From positions 1,302,001 to 1,366,000 of the forward strand of contig OU342635.1 in NCBI GenBank assembly GCA_910589415.1: DNA of 64,000 nt. The letters are read 5' to 3'. Both the position numbers and the translations under genes were made by a program. Source of the DNA: Malachius bipustulatus. Its lineage: Eukaryota; Arthropoda; Insecta; Coleoptera; Melyridae. Positions 37,030 to 49,293 of this stretch are shown piece by piece; the stretch's first letter is position 1, and each line of letters starts with the position of its first letter. Under the pieces are notes generated by a model. It was given only the letters and a program-made list of their open reading frames with translations, had not been told where the DNA came from and did not search any database.

Positions 37030-40000
37030 CTAGTTTTCGCTTATACTGAAAGCCTCGTTGAGAGTCTTCAGGTCTCTGTTGTCGACGGCCGTCCGCAGAT
37101 CCGGCCGGTTCATCAGCGAGATGCTCATGCGAAGGGTTGACCAGATGGTATCACTCATCTGCGAAATGGCACCAGAGTTGATGACGTCGCGCCCTCTCGC
37201 CTGCTGGTTCAGAGCTGTCAGGAAATGTTCTGCTGCCTCTCTGAAATAAAAGCAAATGTCATTGTTGCCCAGTTAGTTGATTTGTTTCTATTGTAGTGTC
37301 CCGATATTCTTCTGGGTCGTTTGGAAGTAAAAATTCTTATTGTTTATGCCCCTACAATCAAATTAGATTATTGTTATTTTATAGATAAAGGGAAAAAACT
37401 AAAATTCTCAATTTTTTCTTTAATAAATTCTTATAAATCTTTATAAATTTTTCTTCCCATACAGGGGAATAAGATCCATGACAAACTTTGTTAGATGATA
37501 GGTCACTTGGGACTAAACGATCAACCTGTATTTACAAATAACAATAAAAATTAGAATGAATAAAAATAACACTATAAGACTATACAAATTATTCGAAATG
37601 ATTAACACACTGATGGTGATGAACAAAAGATTCAGTTACTTCTTCAGATGAGATTTGTATAATTTCTTATTGAGTAGCTGATGGGTAGTGACTTCAACAT
37701 GGTAGAGGGAGCTGCTTCATGTGTCCCCATAAATAAAAATCAAAAGAATTCAGATCTGGGGAACCAGATGGCCATGATATTATTGGACCTCCTTGACCTA
37801 TCCATTTATTTGGGAAATTTTAATTTAACTAAGCAAGAAACTTGTCTTCCTCTGTATGATGGTGTACCCTCGTGCTGATCCCAGATATTTTGAGCTCTAT
37901 GCCACCAATGACATAATTATTGGCAAAGAAGGTGTATGCCAATTATTTTCACAAAATGTCTATTGTTGTCCAACTTAATATTAACATACGAATTTGTTTT
38001 ACAACTTCAACATCCTGTAGTTCAAAAATTAAGCTGTTTAGGACCGAAGTTATAGAATTTTTTCCTCAAAACGGCCCCATCAAGCAATACACTTTTTTTA
38101 ATATGCATTATAGCTTGATATTAATGATTTTACTTCAGATATAATAGATTTCACTAGAGTCAATTTTTGACTTACTTATATGCACTGAGGTTGATGCAGG
38201 TTATCCCGACGTTATACCTAGCTCTGATGAAGCCAGGCGATATGCTCAGAGCTTGCCGGTACGCGTCGACTGCCTCCTCTGGCTTCGTTCCATTCGCAAG
38301 AGTGGCTCCCAATTTATTCCAAAGTTTGGCATCCTGCAAAATATCGAATTCGTTGAAATCTAAGTACCGTAAAAAGGGGGGAAATTCAGAGCAAGTCTAA
38401 AGTTAATAAAACAAAAAAAAAACAATAATAATAAAATAGGGAACACTCAAAAACTCACGTCTTGTCTGACCGACAGAGCGGCCCGGAAACAATCTGCTGC
38501 CTTATCGTAGTCACCCGAGAGATTAAAAAGGACACCCAGACCTGACTGCACCTCGGGGTCGATGTCTTGTGGGTTGCGCTGGGCAGCCTTGATGAAGAGC
38601 TCCTGCACCATGTCATGTTCGTTTCTGTTTAACCAATATGCAAGTTATTAGTACAAAATAAAAAGTGGGGATGAAAAATAGTATTATATAGGAGTAAACG
38701 TATAAACGGCTGTATTAAAAGTTCCAATGCGGTTAACCCTGTTACCTATGGTCTAATTTTTATTGTCACCTCATAAAAAAATAGCCAAAAGCCTATACAA
38801 AATTATGAAAATAATTAAATTAATCATTTTACATTTGTCTATGTCTAACCACTTCTGGTAAATTGATTTCATATTTTTATTAATTAAAACAAGCTTTCCC
38901 TTTAAACTTTACAATAATTACTTCTCGGCTGATTGACACCGGTAGCAGGCATTGAAGAAAGGGCTGCATAAAATTAAAGTAAACCACTTAGCATAAACCC
39001 TTAATTTTTATTGACTTGTAAGAAAAGTAGAAAGCCGATTCATATTTTTTGTGGAATTGTTTTATTTTCTGCAGTTTCAAATAAAACTAATCGGTTAACC
39101 ATTAGTTTTGTCAAAAGTGTATATTATTTCGTGACCGTTTAAACGTTACATCCCTAATTCCAATATACTGGAGTTTCATTAACACGAGCTTCAGTTTTAA
39201 TTACACTTAGGAGATATAAAGGGTGGTTAACAATTCGAGGCTCACCATTGGGATCTCGAGAACGGTAAAAGATACAGGATTCGGTTAAATTAGAGAAAAG
39301 TTGCACAATTTTATGCTTATTAAGAATCTGAAACAAAATTTATGTAAACTTCAGGCATTGCTGAAATATCCCAAAAAAACTTATAAATCAAGACTTACTT
39401 AGGAATAGCAGCAATTTTATAATAATAACATTGGGAAGTCTGTATAATGCCCTAGTTCGCTCAAATTTAAAGTATCAATCGTTAATTTGGATGGATGCCT
39501 ACAGCTTAATTATATCTGTTTAATAATTTGACTTCTAACGAAACTTGAAATTATAAATAATTATAATACTCGGAGATTTGCAATGAAATTTCAAACTGCG
39601 AAGAGTTAGCTTGAGGACGTTCTTCTTTACCGTCAATTCCTGTTCACTTTGTCTACTCTCTCTCTCTCTCTCTGAGCGTTCGTTTCCTCACAACACTTGT
39701 CACCCCTGGTATGGGGCTCGAGGCCTTAATCTTTGGTTATCGGTCCGTGTGCTTATCTAAAGAATTCCATTATCGGGGTGACTAGCTTGCGAGGGTGAAG
39801 GCTCTACAGCAAATCTGTTGCCTTTAGAATGAATATTTATTTAATTTCTTATTAATAACCAAGACGGCGTCATCTCAACTACAAAGAAATTATTCAGGGT
39901 GTCCGAAAAAACCAACCACGTTTGCAAAAGTTCCTGTGATAATAAAAATGTGCATATTCCCGGTTCATTACAATACTTTTGCTGACTAGGCAGCAAAGTG

Positions 40001-43000
40001 AGTTTACCATTTATTTTGTTTGTTATCCCTTTGTCGACTTGTTAACATGGGCATCTGCTTCTAAAAAGAGAAAGTGAAACTATTTACAATTTACATGCAT
40101 TTCAGTCTCGATTTTGCTGGGTTCTGTGAAATGTTGATGTTATAGCCCAGTTGACTGACTGTTTATCCTATGACATATTAATCAAGTTTGACTGTATTTA
40201 CAAATAATTATGCAGTTACAATATGTACAATTTATGTAGTTATATACACAAAAAAGCAAGACAACATATTTACAAAGCTACACCAATGATCGTACAACAA
40301 GAGCATAAAAAGGAAGGGTCCTACATTACAAATAGCCTTGAAGTTGGTTCTCCGCACAAATTTTGTTGATCGGGAAGTCCACTCTGGTCTCTGAACTGGA
40401 TAACAGGAGTTTTTGTTGGAAAGCACCAATTTAATTGCCGTTTGCGAACCTGAAAACGAACATCAAACTGCTACCATACAAATTATAGCAGAATATTTCT
40501 CACAGGACACTGCCAACTGAGAGAACAGCTACACAAGATTATGGTTTTCAGAGAAGAGCGATTATGTAGACTAACTCGACGAACTTGTTATGCAGTACTG
40601 GCACAGTTCAGTTCTAGAGAACTGCAGAAATATTTAAAACTATCGGCCAAATTACTGTAAACCTGGTTAAAGGAACTACAGGACTATATAAATATGAAAA
40701 GACACAAAAGCCTGAATGAACACTGTAGTGTTATGGACTATAGTAAGGGCCATAGTTATAATGCAGCATTGCTCTTATGGCGCTCATAGTTGCCGCTTTT
40801 GTCGTACTTCTGGGAAGCAGGCATCCACGAGCGTACGCTCTTCATTTTGAAAATTATTTAATTCATTGCACTTCTGTAACGTTTTGTACCTCCGCAGACT
40901 GCCCTTTTAACATTGATCTCGTTCATAAGTGAGGATTGCACAACATGGAACAGCACAGAAGAGTTTATAACTTCATACATTATTACAATATTCAGATTAT
41001 TATTATTATATTCTTTTGAATCCGTCAAAGTTTATTATATTCTTCTTTTTCAAATATGTATATCCTTTTTATGAACAAAATAGTTTCGATTATTTAGTTA
41101 GTCAGAACATATTCGTAGGTGTAGGTATACGTACACCATCATGATATAATTAATATTGATTATTACTTATACTAAATGAATGTAAATACTATGACGCGGT
41201 ATTTGTCATTCCTTCTACAATTCCTTGCGAGAACACATTTCCTAAAGATCTACATTTACTTACTCCACAGAGTAATTGGTAGATGCAGAATTTGAATTTT
41301 CAACTGACAGATTCTCTGTTGTAGTGACAATAATTGACGTTGCGTTGGTAACCAAACATTGATAATTAAATAATAAAACTGTCACGTTAATAATTACAGA
41401 GGTCATAAGAAAATTCACGAAAGTTATATTTATTTTTGTATTATTTCTTGAATACGAGCAATAATGGACAGCAATTTTGAGTCTCAATATTATTGCACTT
41501 ATAAACTAAAAACCAATACACAGTTCCTTCTTTCTCGGAGAGTATGTTGTTTTCTTTTTAATCAAAACTAAATATTCTTGGACCGCAACAACAAGTCCTC
41601 AGTTCAACAGCAAATACCTAGGCTCCAAACCAATACGAGTGTTGATGTATATTTAATTTAATATTTTGAAATATTTAATTTGAATCAGTACTTACTTAAA
41701 TTAAAATAAAACTGAAAAAGCACATGTTAGCACACTCATTGGTAACATCCCCCTGAGAAGAAGAATAAATAAGTAAGTATTTGACCTAAGTCCCCTGATA
41801 AAAAGAAGTAATTTGCAAGTGATAGGCATTACGTGAAGATAGAAGATGATTATATGATTACATTACAGTATACTTGCCTATCTATCAAATAATCGTCACT
41901 TCCCAAATAGGGAAGCCTTGATAAATAAAGCCATCAATAAAGTAGCAAGAAATAAAATTTTATTAACAAGCACTACGACTTTCATTTTACCTACCTCTTT
42001 AAATAAGGAATGTGTTCAAATAATATTTTTATAATGTAAAAGCAATACCTACCCTACAAGCATTGCAATATTCAATCTATACAAGTTATAGAAACATCAA
42101 AAAATTATTACTTTTTGACATTTCAACAGAACCTCGATTATTTTTGTCTAGAAATCCTGAGAATAGAAATGTCAATTTCCTTTCGATTTTAATATTTTTA
42201 TATGAACCTGTGCCACTGCTTGCATTGAGCTGACATCGCTGTCAGTTTCTTACCCATTTAAAATGCATTGCCCTATGCTACCCACACTGCATATTATCTA
42301 TGGCCATTACTATAGGAATAGACTTTCGTATTAAGTACTAAGAAAATACTAGACCCATCAATTGAGTAATCAAATAGGATACCCTGGGCAAGACCAAAAG
42401 ATATAATGTGGCATTCTGTGGTATTTAAAGGCAATCTGTTAAGACAACACCACTGAACGAGTCTATCAAGATTTTGCTGCAGTATCCTGCAATCAGAAAG
42501 AGTGAATTGTACAATACAGCTCAAGATCGTGTGCATAAAGAAGGCAACCAATACAATGTCGATGTCGCTCAAATATCGTTGATATGTTAAAAAGCAGGGG
42601 GCCCAGGACCGAACCCTGGGGAACACCTGAGGTGACATGTATAGTTCCAGACCTACGGCCATGCAGGGACGCAAACTGTCTTCTAACGACGAGAAAAGAC
42701 TCCATCAGCGATACAAGAGATGGTGAAAAACAACTTTTTTCCAGTTTGGTCAGTAGTATTCCATGATCAAACCGATCGAAAGCTTTTGAAAAGTCAGTGT
42801 ATATGACATTACATTGATGTCCTGTATCGATTGACTTGCTTATAAACTGGATGATGCAGAATAGGTTTGTGACAGTGGATCGACCAAAACCATTTCAAAG
42901 CCTGTACTATTCGACCATGTTCCTGTTTCCCCTTTAGATAGCTTCCACTAGGGAGTAAGTTTAGATAGCTTCCATCGCACTACCAGGGTTGTAAATTTTT

Positions 43001-46000
43001 CTGCAGGCACAATGCTCATTTGTCCGCTTTCGAATTTCAAGTTGTCAGGTTCAAATATTTTAAATTTTATACGTAGTTCAAGCACGTGTTATATACAAAC
43101 ATGCAGTATATTGAGCGGTGTTACAGCCTGTATTTATATATACAGTATACTGAAACTGAAATATTTCACAAGACATCCTCAATATCAAGGAAGTTTCCTG
43201 AATAAATCACAGACATTATTAAAATTACACATTCTACATATTGTTAATACAAATAAAGCTTAGGAAATGGCATCTTCTCTTGTTTCAAACAGATATAAAA
43301 TAGGACAAAAAAAAAACAACAGCAAAATAACGGAATTTCACAAAACTTAAAGAAGAAACTGCTAATGATACAGAGAAGATCCGCCACTTCCGCCCTTTTC
43401 CAAGGCAGCCTAACTTACGGATCTAACAAGCTCTTAACTTGCCCAGAGAGTCGCAGGTCAGAAGGCACTAGATCTGCGTACTTGGGATTCGCCCGTAACC
43501 AGGACAACATCGTCTGAGTCGCCTGATTGTAATAGCTCTCGTTCGTCAGACTGACCGCCAGTGACATCAGCGCATGCAGGTTGTCAGGGGCTAACTCGAT
43601 GCATCTTCTCAGAGCAGGAATAGCACTAGAGTCCTGCAAGAAACACGCACATTTATAAGGCAGCAGTTCTGAGCAATCAAGTCCACCTGAATGCTTTAAA
43701 TTAAGAAATGAAATGGTATCAATTCGAACTTTATTAATCTTACTTTAGTGTATCACTGAAAATCCACCTACCTGCTCGTTTTCTGCCTGTGTTGTACCTA
43801 AAAGGAGCCAGGCTTCTGCATTTTCAGGTTCCTTCTTTACTGCGGCTTCAAAGCATAAAACGGCACTCGGCAGATCTCCCTGATCCAGCAGTTTTTTTCC
43901 TCTTTCAATGGGGTTTATGACGTCCAGCATGGGGTTATCCTCACTGAATGTGTACTCCTGAAAATCAAATAATTGAACTTGTCGAGGTTACAGCAAGTTA
44001 AGCCACTACCACTCATAGATACAGGAGAAAGTTAGGGATCCGGTATTATGGTTCAGTAAATGTTCAGTGATATGGTGCATGTGATTTTATGTTTAAAAAA
44101 TAACTTCCCAGCTCTATGCAACTTATCTTATTAAGCTCGTTATTAAGTTTATTATTAATATCGTAAGGTAAACACTGCAGGAGGTGAAGTGGGGGATTCT
44201 GTCGTTGTACTGTGTACATATGTCATACTCACACATTAACTCTTCTATTTAGGTTGAACCACTAATTAGAATGTTATCTACTAATTAGTTATTCTCAAAC
44301 ATACTCAAACAGTGCAAATAATTGAAATATTCTTATAATATGGCAGAATAATTTTTGATTCAAATGTTCATTGCACCAGTTTGATCCCTAATTTTTACAC
44401 AATCCTATTTAATATTTGGTTAAATCTGGCAACCATCTGTAGCGCACATACATAAACAGACTTTCAGAAAATTTGCATGCATTTGGATATCAGCACTTCA
44501 CCCATTTTTTGAATAAGATTTAAAGAAATGATTCCTACCTTTTGAGGATAATATTCCATGTATTCAGGCAGCCACGGATGATCATCTGAATCAGTGAGTT
44601 CTGATACTTTCTTCATTTCTTCCTGCAGCTTTTCCCAAATCTGCGAGTTGTAGTCATCATCTATTTGAAAATTGATAAGATTTTTAATACCAACATAGAA
44701 AGATATCTAGACGGAATTATTTCACATACATACATACTGGCACTTGTCTTTTGCCAATCAAGTAACAACAAGGAGTTCAGCATCATTTGTAATAATTAAC
44801 TTACTATTTATTGTGGCGGATTCGTGTTCATCTGCCCAAGCCTCCGACAAAACATCCTTACTTGCACTGCTACCTAAGAACTCTTCACTCCATGATTGGG
44901 CTTCTTTTTCAGTCATCTTGCCTTCTTCTAAATTAGCATTACCGTTACCTACTTGTTTCATGAATTTCATAAACTGCAATAATTAAATAATCTGGCAAAG
45001 CTCTTTAATTGAAAACTTATTAAACATTACCTTAGAGTATACAAACTTATTATCGTCTATATGACTTAGTAGTTCTCTCGCTTTATCTTGTACCTCGTCA
45101 GGTACGGACTGGGCATTTTGTAACATATTTTCTGCCCATGCACTATCAAAATCAGAATATAAGTTTTGTTCTTGGGACTTGATTTCCGCCCATATTCCTT
45201 CGTGACCGACGTCATCCTGTGAGGAAAGTTTTTAAAATAGAATACTTTATTTCGAAATTATGGGTTGCTTTTATGCGGGGTGGTCAGTTGAGGGTACGGA
45301 GTAGCCATATGTTAGGAACCCCTGAATATTCAGCAATCCCTGAAGTTTTCCTAAATTCTGTTTTGGAACCCCTGAATATTCAGCAATCCCTGAAGTTTTC
45401 CTAAATTCTGTTTTCAGATTCTTAATAAGTGTAAAATTGTGCAACTGTTCTTTAATTTAATCCACCTCGTATCTCTTTTTTCTTATCTGTTATTTGAGAT
45501 CCCAATAGTGAGCATTAAAACTGTTAAACACCTATATGAGTGCCCGGTGTGGATTCCCCCAAATTGCGCTTAAGGGATAAAAAAAGCGAGAAACAATAAA
45601 CACATGGTTTAATATCAACCGTTACTGAGATATTTTTTAATTTAGTAAATTTATTATAACTTGTAATGAATTTTAGTAGTACTGAGAGAAAAACTTTATT
45701 TTTCACCCAGGAGGAGGGGGGTTTAAAATTGACTACCAAGGTCACCAGATCTCATTCCCCCAGATTATTGCCTTTGGGGATGAGTGGGATTATTTGTTTA
45801 CAAAAAAAAAATGAGTTACAGAGGCACTGTTGTGGCAACAGTGTCATATAACATGTGGCAACGCTGAGAGGAGTCAGCCGGTCCGCGAGCAGACAACATG
45901 TAGTGGGGGTAATAGAGGGAAATTATGGAAAGCTAAAAAGCAATTATACCGAACTTTGGACACATGTATGTAAATATTTACCCTAACTTGCCATAAATAT

Positions 46001-46548
46001 ATAAAAAAAATATAAGACAGTGTCAATTATCTCAACAATAACAACTCAACAGCTGACTGCTGAGCTTGTTGTCCAATGATGAGTCTTCAGAAACATGGTA
46101 TATTTTAAAAGGTGGTTTTCCCTGACTTCAATTAAAATAAAAGACCAACAACGAACAACTTACACTGAATTCTTTACCAGCTTCAATGTACTGTTGAGCC
46201 CAAGAATCGACCTGTAACTGGTCCTTGATTGTTGAGGCTGGTATCGGCGGCAGGACTGACCTTTGAGATTCAATTTCATGCATCTCTCTCATGAGATCTG
46301 GAAATGATGTTTTACAAATAAATAATGCACAACAATTCATAAATTTCAAAGTCCTCACCATCCATGCGAAATGACTGGGGAATGGCACGGGTTTCCTGGA
46401 GGAATTGCTCCACCAGTTGCTCTGAACTGCTGGGGAACACTTGGCCATGGCTATCAGCAAATGCATGATCATGACTTACATGTGAAGTCAGTTTCAGTAG
46501 TGGATTTGTTTGACCACATTCCGCGTCAGTTAAAGGTCTGAAAGCCAT
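37030..46548 (-). CDS. PEX5: Peroxisomal targeting signal 1 receptor PEX5, complete
   Basis: Cytosolic shuttling receptor that binds C-terminal SKL-type signals and docks at the peroxisomal PEX13/PEX14 complex. Ten exons join in phase on the minus strand: 46548-46359, 46297-46164, 45216-45031, 44973-44805, 44660-44539, 43957-43772, 43633-43419, 38624-38459, 38333-38176, 37240-37030, giving 578 aa and stop TAG. The N-terminus [12 protein letters not shown] keeps the conserved Cys at position 11, the site of export ubiquitination in the family. Clear WxxxF/Y docking motifs are W96AQQY100 and W198SEEF202. TPR repeats cover about residues 275 to 560 ([73 protein letters not shown]). Intron 7 is 4.8 kb and contains a reverse-transcriptase relic. 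It lies head-to-head with nothing closer than the small gene at 48163 and converges with CTL. Confidence 0.96.
39180..39375 (+). repeat. Dispersed repeat C, copy 1
   Basis: AAAAGTTGCACAATTTTATG, then CTTATTAAGAATCTGAAA, then GCTGAAATATCCCAAAAA. Related stretches are at 45320-45535 (reverse complement) and 53560-53650 (same strand). Confidence 0.5.
39655..39673 (+). repeat. (CT)n microsatellite
   Basis: About nine CT repeats in PEX5 intron 7. Confidence 0.9.
42300..42925 (-). pseudogene. Non-LTR reverse transcriptase relic in PEX5 intron 7
   Basis: On the minus strand the frames give, in order, [15 protein letters not shown] (42767-42811), [18 protein letters not shown] (about 42584-42640), a mutated YADD block, and [20 protein letters not shown] (about 42420-42480). 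These are RT palm motifs in the correct order, with frameshifts. Jockey-like by motif style. Confidence 0.75.
45315..45414. repeat. 50-bp tandem duplication
   Basis: Two perfect adjacent 50-bp copies beginning GGAACCCCTGAATATTCAGC at 45315 and 45365. It lies in PEX5 intron 2, inside a copy of dispersed repeat C. Confidence 0.9.
45660..45960. repeat. Fragment related to 49615-50066
   Basis: Shares ATGTGGCAACGCTGAGAG and the nearby GCGAGCAGA...ATGTAG pattern with 49960-50020. Lies in PEX5 intron 2. Confidence 0.4.
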
Positions 46549-48162
46549 TTTAGCGAACACTGTGTAACACCTCAACCTCAACTATACCTAATTAATTATT
46601 TACTTGTACGGAGAAATTAATATTAAATTAAAATCTTGTTATCATATATCTTGTGTAATTTTTACTGCGAAGCAAAAATGAATGAAAACGAATGGAATGA
46701 CCAGAATATATCAAGCACCAGCAGAAACGTCAAAATAAATTATAAATACATATACACACACACGCATGCACTTATCCATCAACATTTAAAAAAAAGACAC
46801 GTGACAAGTGACAACTGAACTGACAAGTTAAACTATATATCTTTCGACGACCACGGTGGGTACGTTCATAATAAACGCCGTGTGCACACGGCAACGCCCT
46901 AAACCGTTCATAATAAAATAACATTGGGTAAACAGTTACACCGTTCAGAATGAACGCCGTGTGATCGCACGATAGACAACTTTTCATTTCATCCCAAGAA
47001 ATTATATGGATGAAAAACGCCTGTCAATCGTCATGCGCAGTAGCAAAAACGAGCGGTTCGTGATTTATTAAATATGAAATTATGAAATATTAGGTTAGAA
47101 ATTATTGGAGAATGGAGATGTAGAAATAGAATCTGATTCAAGTTCAATTTAATAATTATTATTGTTTGTTCCACCGTCCGTTTTTAGTTTTAATTAGGTA
47201 TATTATTTTTGTGTGGATAGTTTTGTTAAAATACCTATAAACCTAAATAAATGGAAAACATTTATTTAACCCAACACTAAAGTCTACAGCTTCGTATGTA
47301 GATCCTATAAACCGTAATATGTTTTTAATACTGAAAGAGGATTCATCTATTTCTATTCGTGTTATTATTTTGTTTCATTTTTCAAACTTCGCTTTTTTTC
47401 CACTTGATACCTACGCCTGTGACCAAATGTGCCAAAAATTGAGCTGTTCAAACATAATCGTGATAAGTAAACATCAACGGAGTGAATGCGCTACCCTAGT
47501 AAGCGTTAGTGTCGGTAATGCAGGTTCACTACTTTGTCTTATGCACTCTTACCTACATATAGTTGAGACCGATGCTCTTCTTCTTAAAAAAAAGAGGTGA
47601 GAGAAAATGTGAATTTAATATGTTGATAAGAAAGGTGATATTTTTTGAATGGAACAATTATATTACCTGGACAATAGGACAATTTTTTTTTATTTTACGA
47701 GTGCTATGAATGTGTACCAAAGAGTCTCTCTAGAAGAACGGTTCCTTGCAAAAAAGTACCATAAGAACGTATACTGTAACATCGCTCATGTGAAAACTTA
47801 TTATGAGATTTCGCCCTTTTCTCGACGATATGTAGGTAGAACAAAAGCAACGATTCTGACTGCTTGGTAATGAGTTTCAATAATTATTATTGTAGTCATA
47901 ATAAATTCAAAAAACTATCATAAATACACTGCCAAATAATAATTAAAAAAAGGTTTTATTTTATCGAGAGGAACTGTCAAGGAGTAGGAAGCAAAGTTAC
48001 GCGCTGACCCACGGAATTGCGGAAAAAATCCAAGAGAATTTAGCGCTCCGCTAACAAACGATACTTACTTAGCGTATAGTCATAAAGTCATTAAATAAAA
48101 TATTTTATGTTTATGAATTCATTTTTATTTAGTTACGTATAAAATTGAAGGAGAATGCAAAA
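46549..48162. other. PEX5 upstream region
   Basis: No coding was found between PEX5 and the 57-aa gene. A pair of related blocks, CGTTCATAATAAACGCCGTG at 46864 and a variant at 46952 (GTTCAGAATGAACGCCGTGT), lies 320-400 bp upstream of the PEX5 start; each contains a short imperfect palindrome. Confidence 0.45.
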
Positions 48163-48411
48163 TTAAGAATATTCTTTCTTGAATTTTAGATTTCCTAATC
48201 TTTTCAAATTCCTCAATATTTCTGGTTTTGCCACTAGCACTCTCTTTAAGGACTGAATCAGCATGTCATCCTGAAACAAAAATAAGTGTTATCCGTCCAT
48301 ATGATACAATCACGAGACGAGGCAGACAGGTTACGGTGTACACACTGCCCGCCTTGCCGCTGTCGAAAATGCCACAGTTTTTAAGGTTTTAGTTTCACCG
48401 GCGGCCGCCAT
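48163..48411 (-). CDS. Small two-exon gene, 57-aa basic protein of unknown function
   Basis: Exon 1 is 48411-48346 with ATG in a GC-rich context (CTCGATGG), encoding MAAAGETKTLKTVAFSTAAR followed by RA. A 75-bp intron (donor GTGTGT, acceptor TTTGTTTCAG) leads in phase 0 to exon 2, 48270-48163, encoding DDMLIQSLKRVLVAKPEILR, then NLKRLGNLKFKKEYS and a TAA stop. Reading through the intron meets TAA after four codons, which supports splicing. An AATAAA lies 34 bp past the stop. The product is rich in Lys/Arg and probably helical; I do not recognise it. It is divergent from the LEDGF-like gene. The start exon is less certain than exon 2. Confidence 0.55.
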
Positions 48412-48474
48412 CGAGGCGCTACTGGTAACAGTGGTAACTGGTAATAAATGATTCGTGCCTTTCATTATCTACGT

Positions 48475-48580
48475 TTGACGTAACACAACTACGTAAACGT
48501 AACCAATGCAAGGAATACGTAAACAATACGTAAAGAATGTAAAGAATAGGTAAAGAACGTAAACAACAGAAAGCAAGGTA
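48475..48580 (-). promoter_or_regulatory. Cluster of TTCTTTAC/TTGTTTAC motifs upstream of the 57-aa gene
   Basis: Read on the minus strand this gives TTGTTTACGTTCTTTACC, then TATTCTTTACATTCTTTACG, then TATTGTTTACGT, very like 12612-12738 upstream of CTL. It ends about 65 bp upstream of the 57-aa start codon. GTAAACA sites match forkhead factors. Regulation is inferred. Confidence 0.4.
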
Positions 48581-48875
48581 TAATTATTAAATTGTTTATT
48601 TGTATCATGGATACACGATACACCTACTAATCCGAGATGCTATTGCTATTGCGCATGGTCACACTCGAGGAGGCTGTTCATTGACTGGATGTAGGTAATT
48701 CTCATTCAAGTTTAATCAAATTTCAAATTATGAGATCCGATTTTTTAATTGAAACTGATGGTATAAAGAGGAAATAGTTTTATGAAAAATGTGTTCTATA
48801 ATTATTATTATTATATTATGAAAGACGGTGTCAATAAAGAATTATCGAGTAAAATGTCCAGAATGCTCTCGAATG

Positions 48876-48883
48876 TGACGTCA
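48876..48883. promoter_or_regulatory. CRE palindrome TGACGTCA
   Basis: A perfect CREB/ATF octamer in the divergent promoter between the 57-aa gene and the LEDGF-like gene, about 420 bp before the latter's start codon. The other divergent promoter has the same site at 11713. Confidence 0.4.
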
Positions 48884-49293
48884 CCAACGCAAAGTCATAG
48901 AATTACTGGGTCATTCATGTGTCATGTGTAGTTGTCGTATGTCGTGAATTGTGATCGTTCGTTGATCGTGCGTGAAAGGTAGCATAAGCTTTCTTTATAT
49001 TTAAAAGCTTGGGGCTTGGGTGGTTGTATTGATGTATTGTATTGTATTGTGTTGTGATTGTGTGTGATTGTAGGGATTTTGCCGGTTACGGTTTTATGAG
49101 TTTAGTTTAGTTTATTATTTACTTTAAAAGTTTACCAGTTTTACTACAGTCACAGGACTCACAGCACAGGCACAGGGTCACAGCACAGGACAGTATCTGA
49201 TCTGATCTGCTGTCCAGTAAAGAAAAAATACCAGCGTGCATTGTTTCGAATTTTCGAATTTTTACTTAGGGAAATTGTAAGACACTCCTTAGG

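Larger units (their letters stand above)
38640..43418. other. PEX5 intron 7 (4.8 kb)
   Basis: Contains a dispersed repeat (39180-39375), a CT microsatellite (39655-39673) and a minus-strand non-LTR relic (42300-42925). Otherwise AT-rich with no exon-like sequence in phase. Confidence 0.7.
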
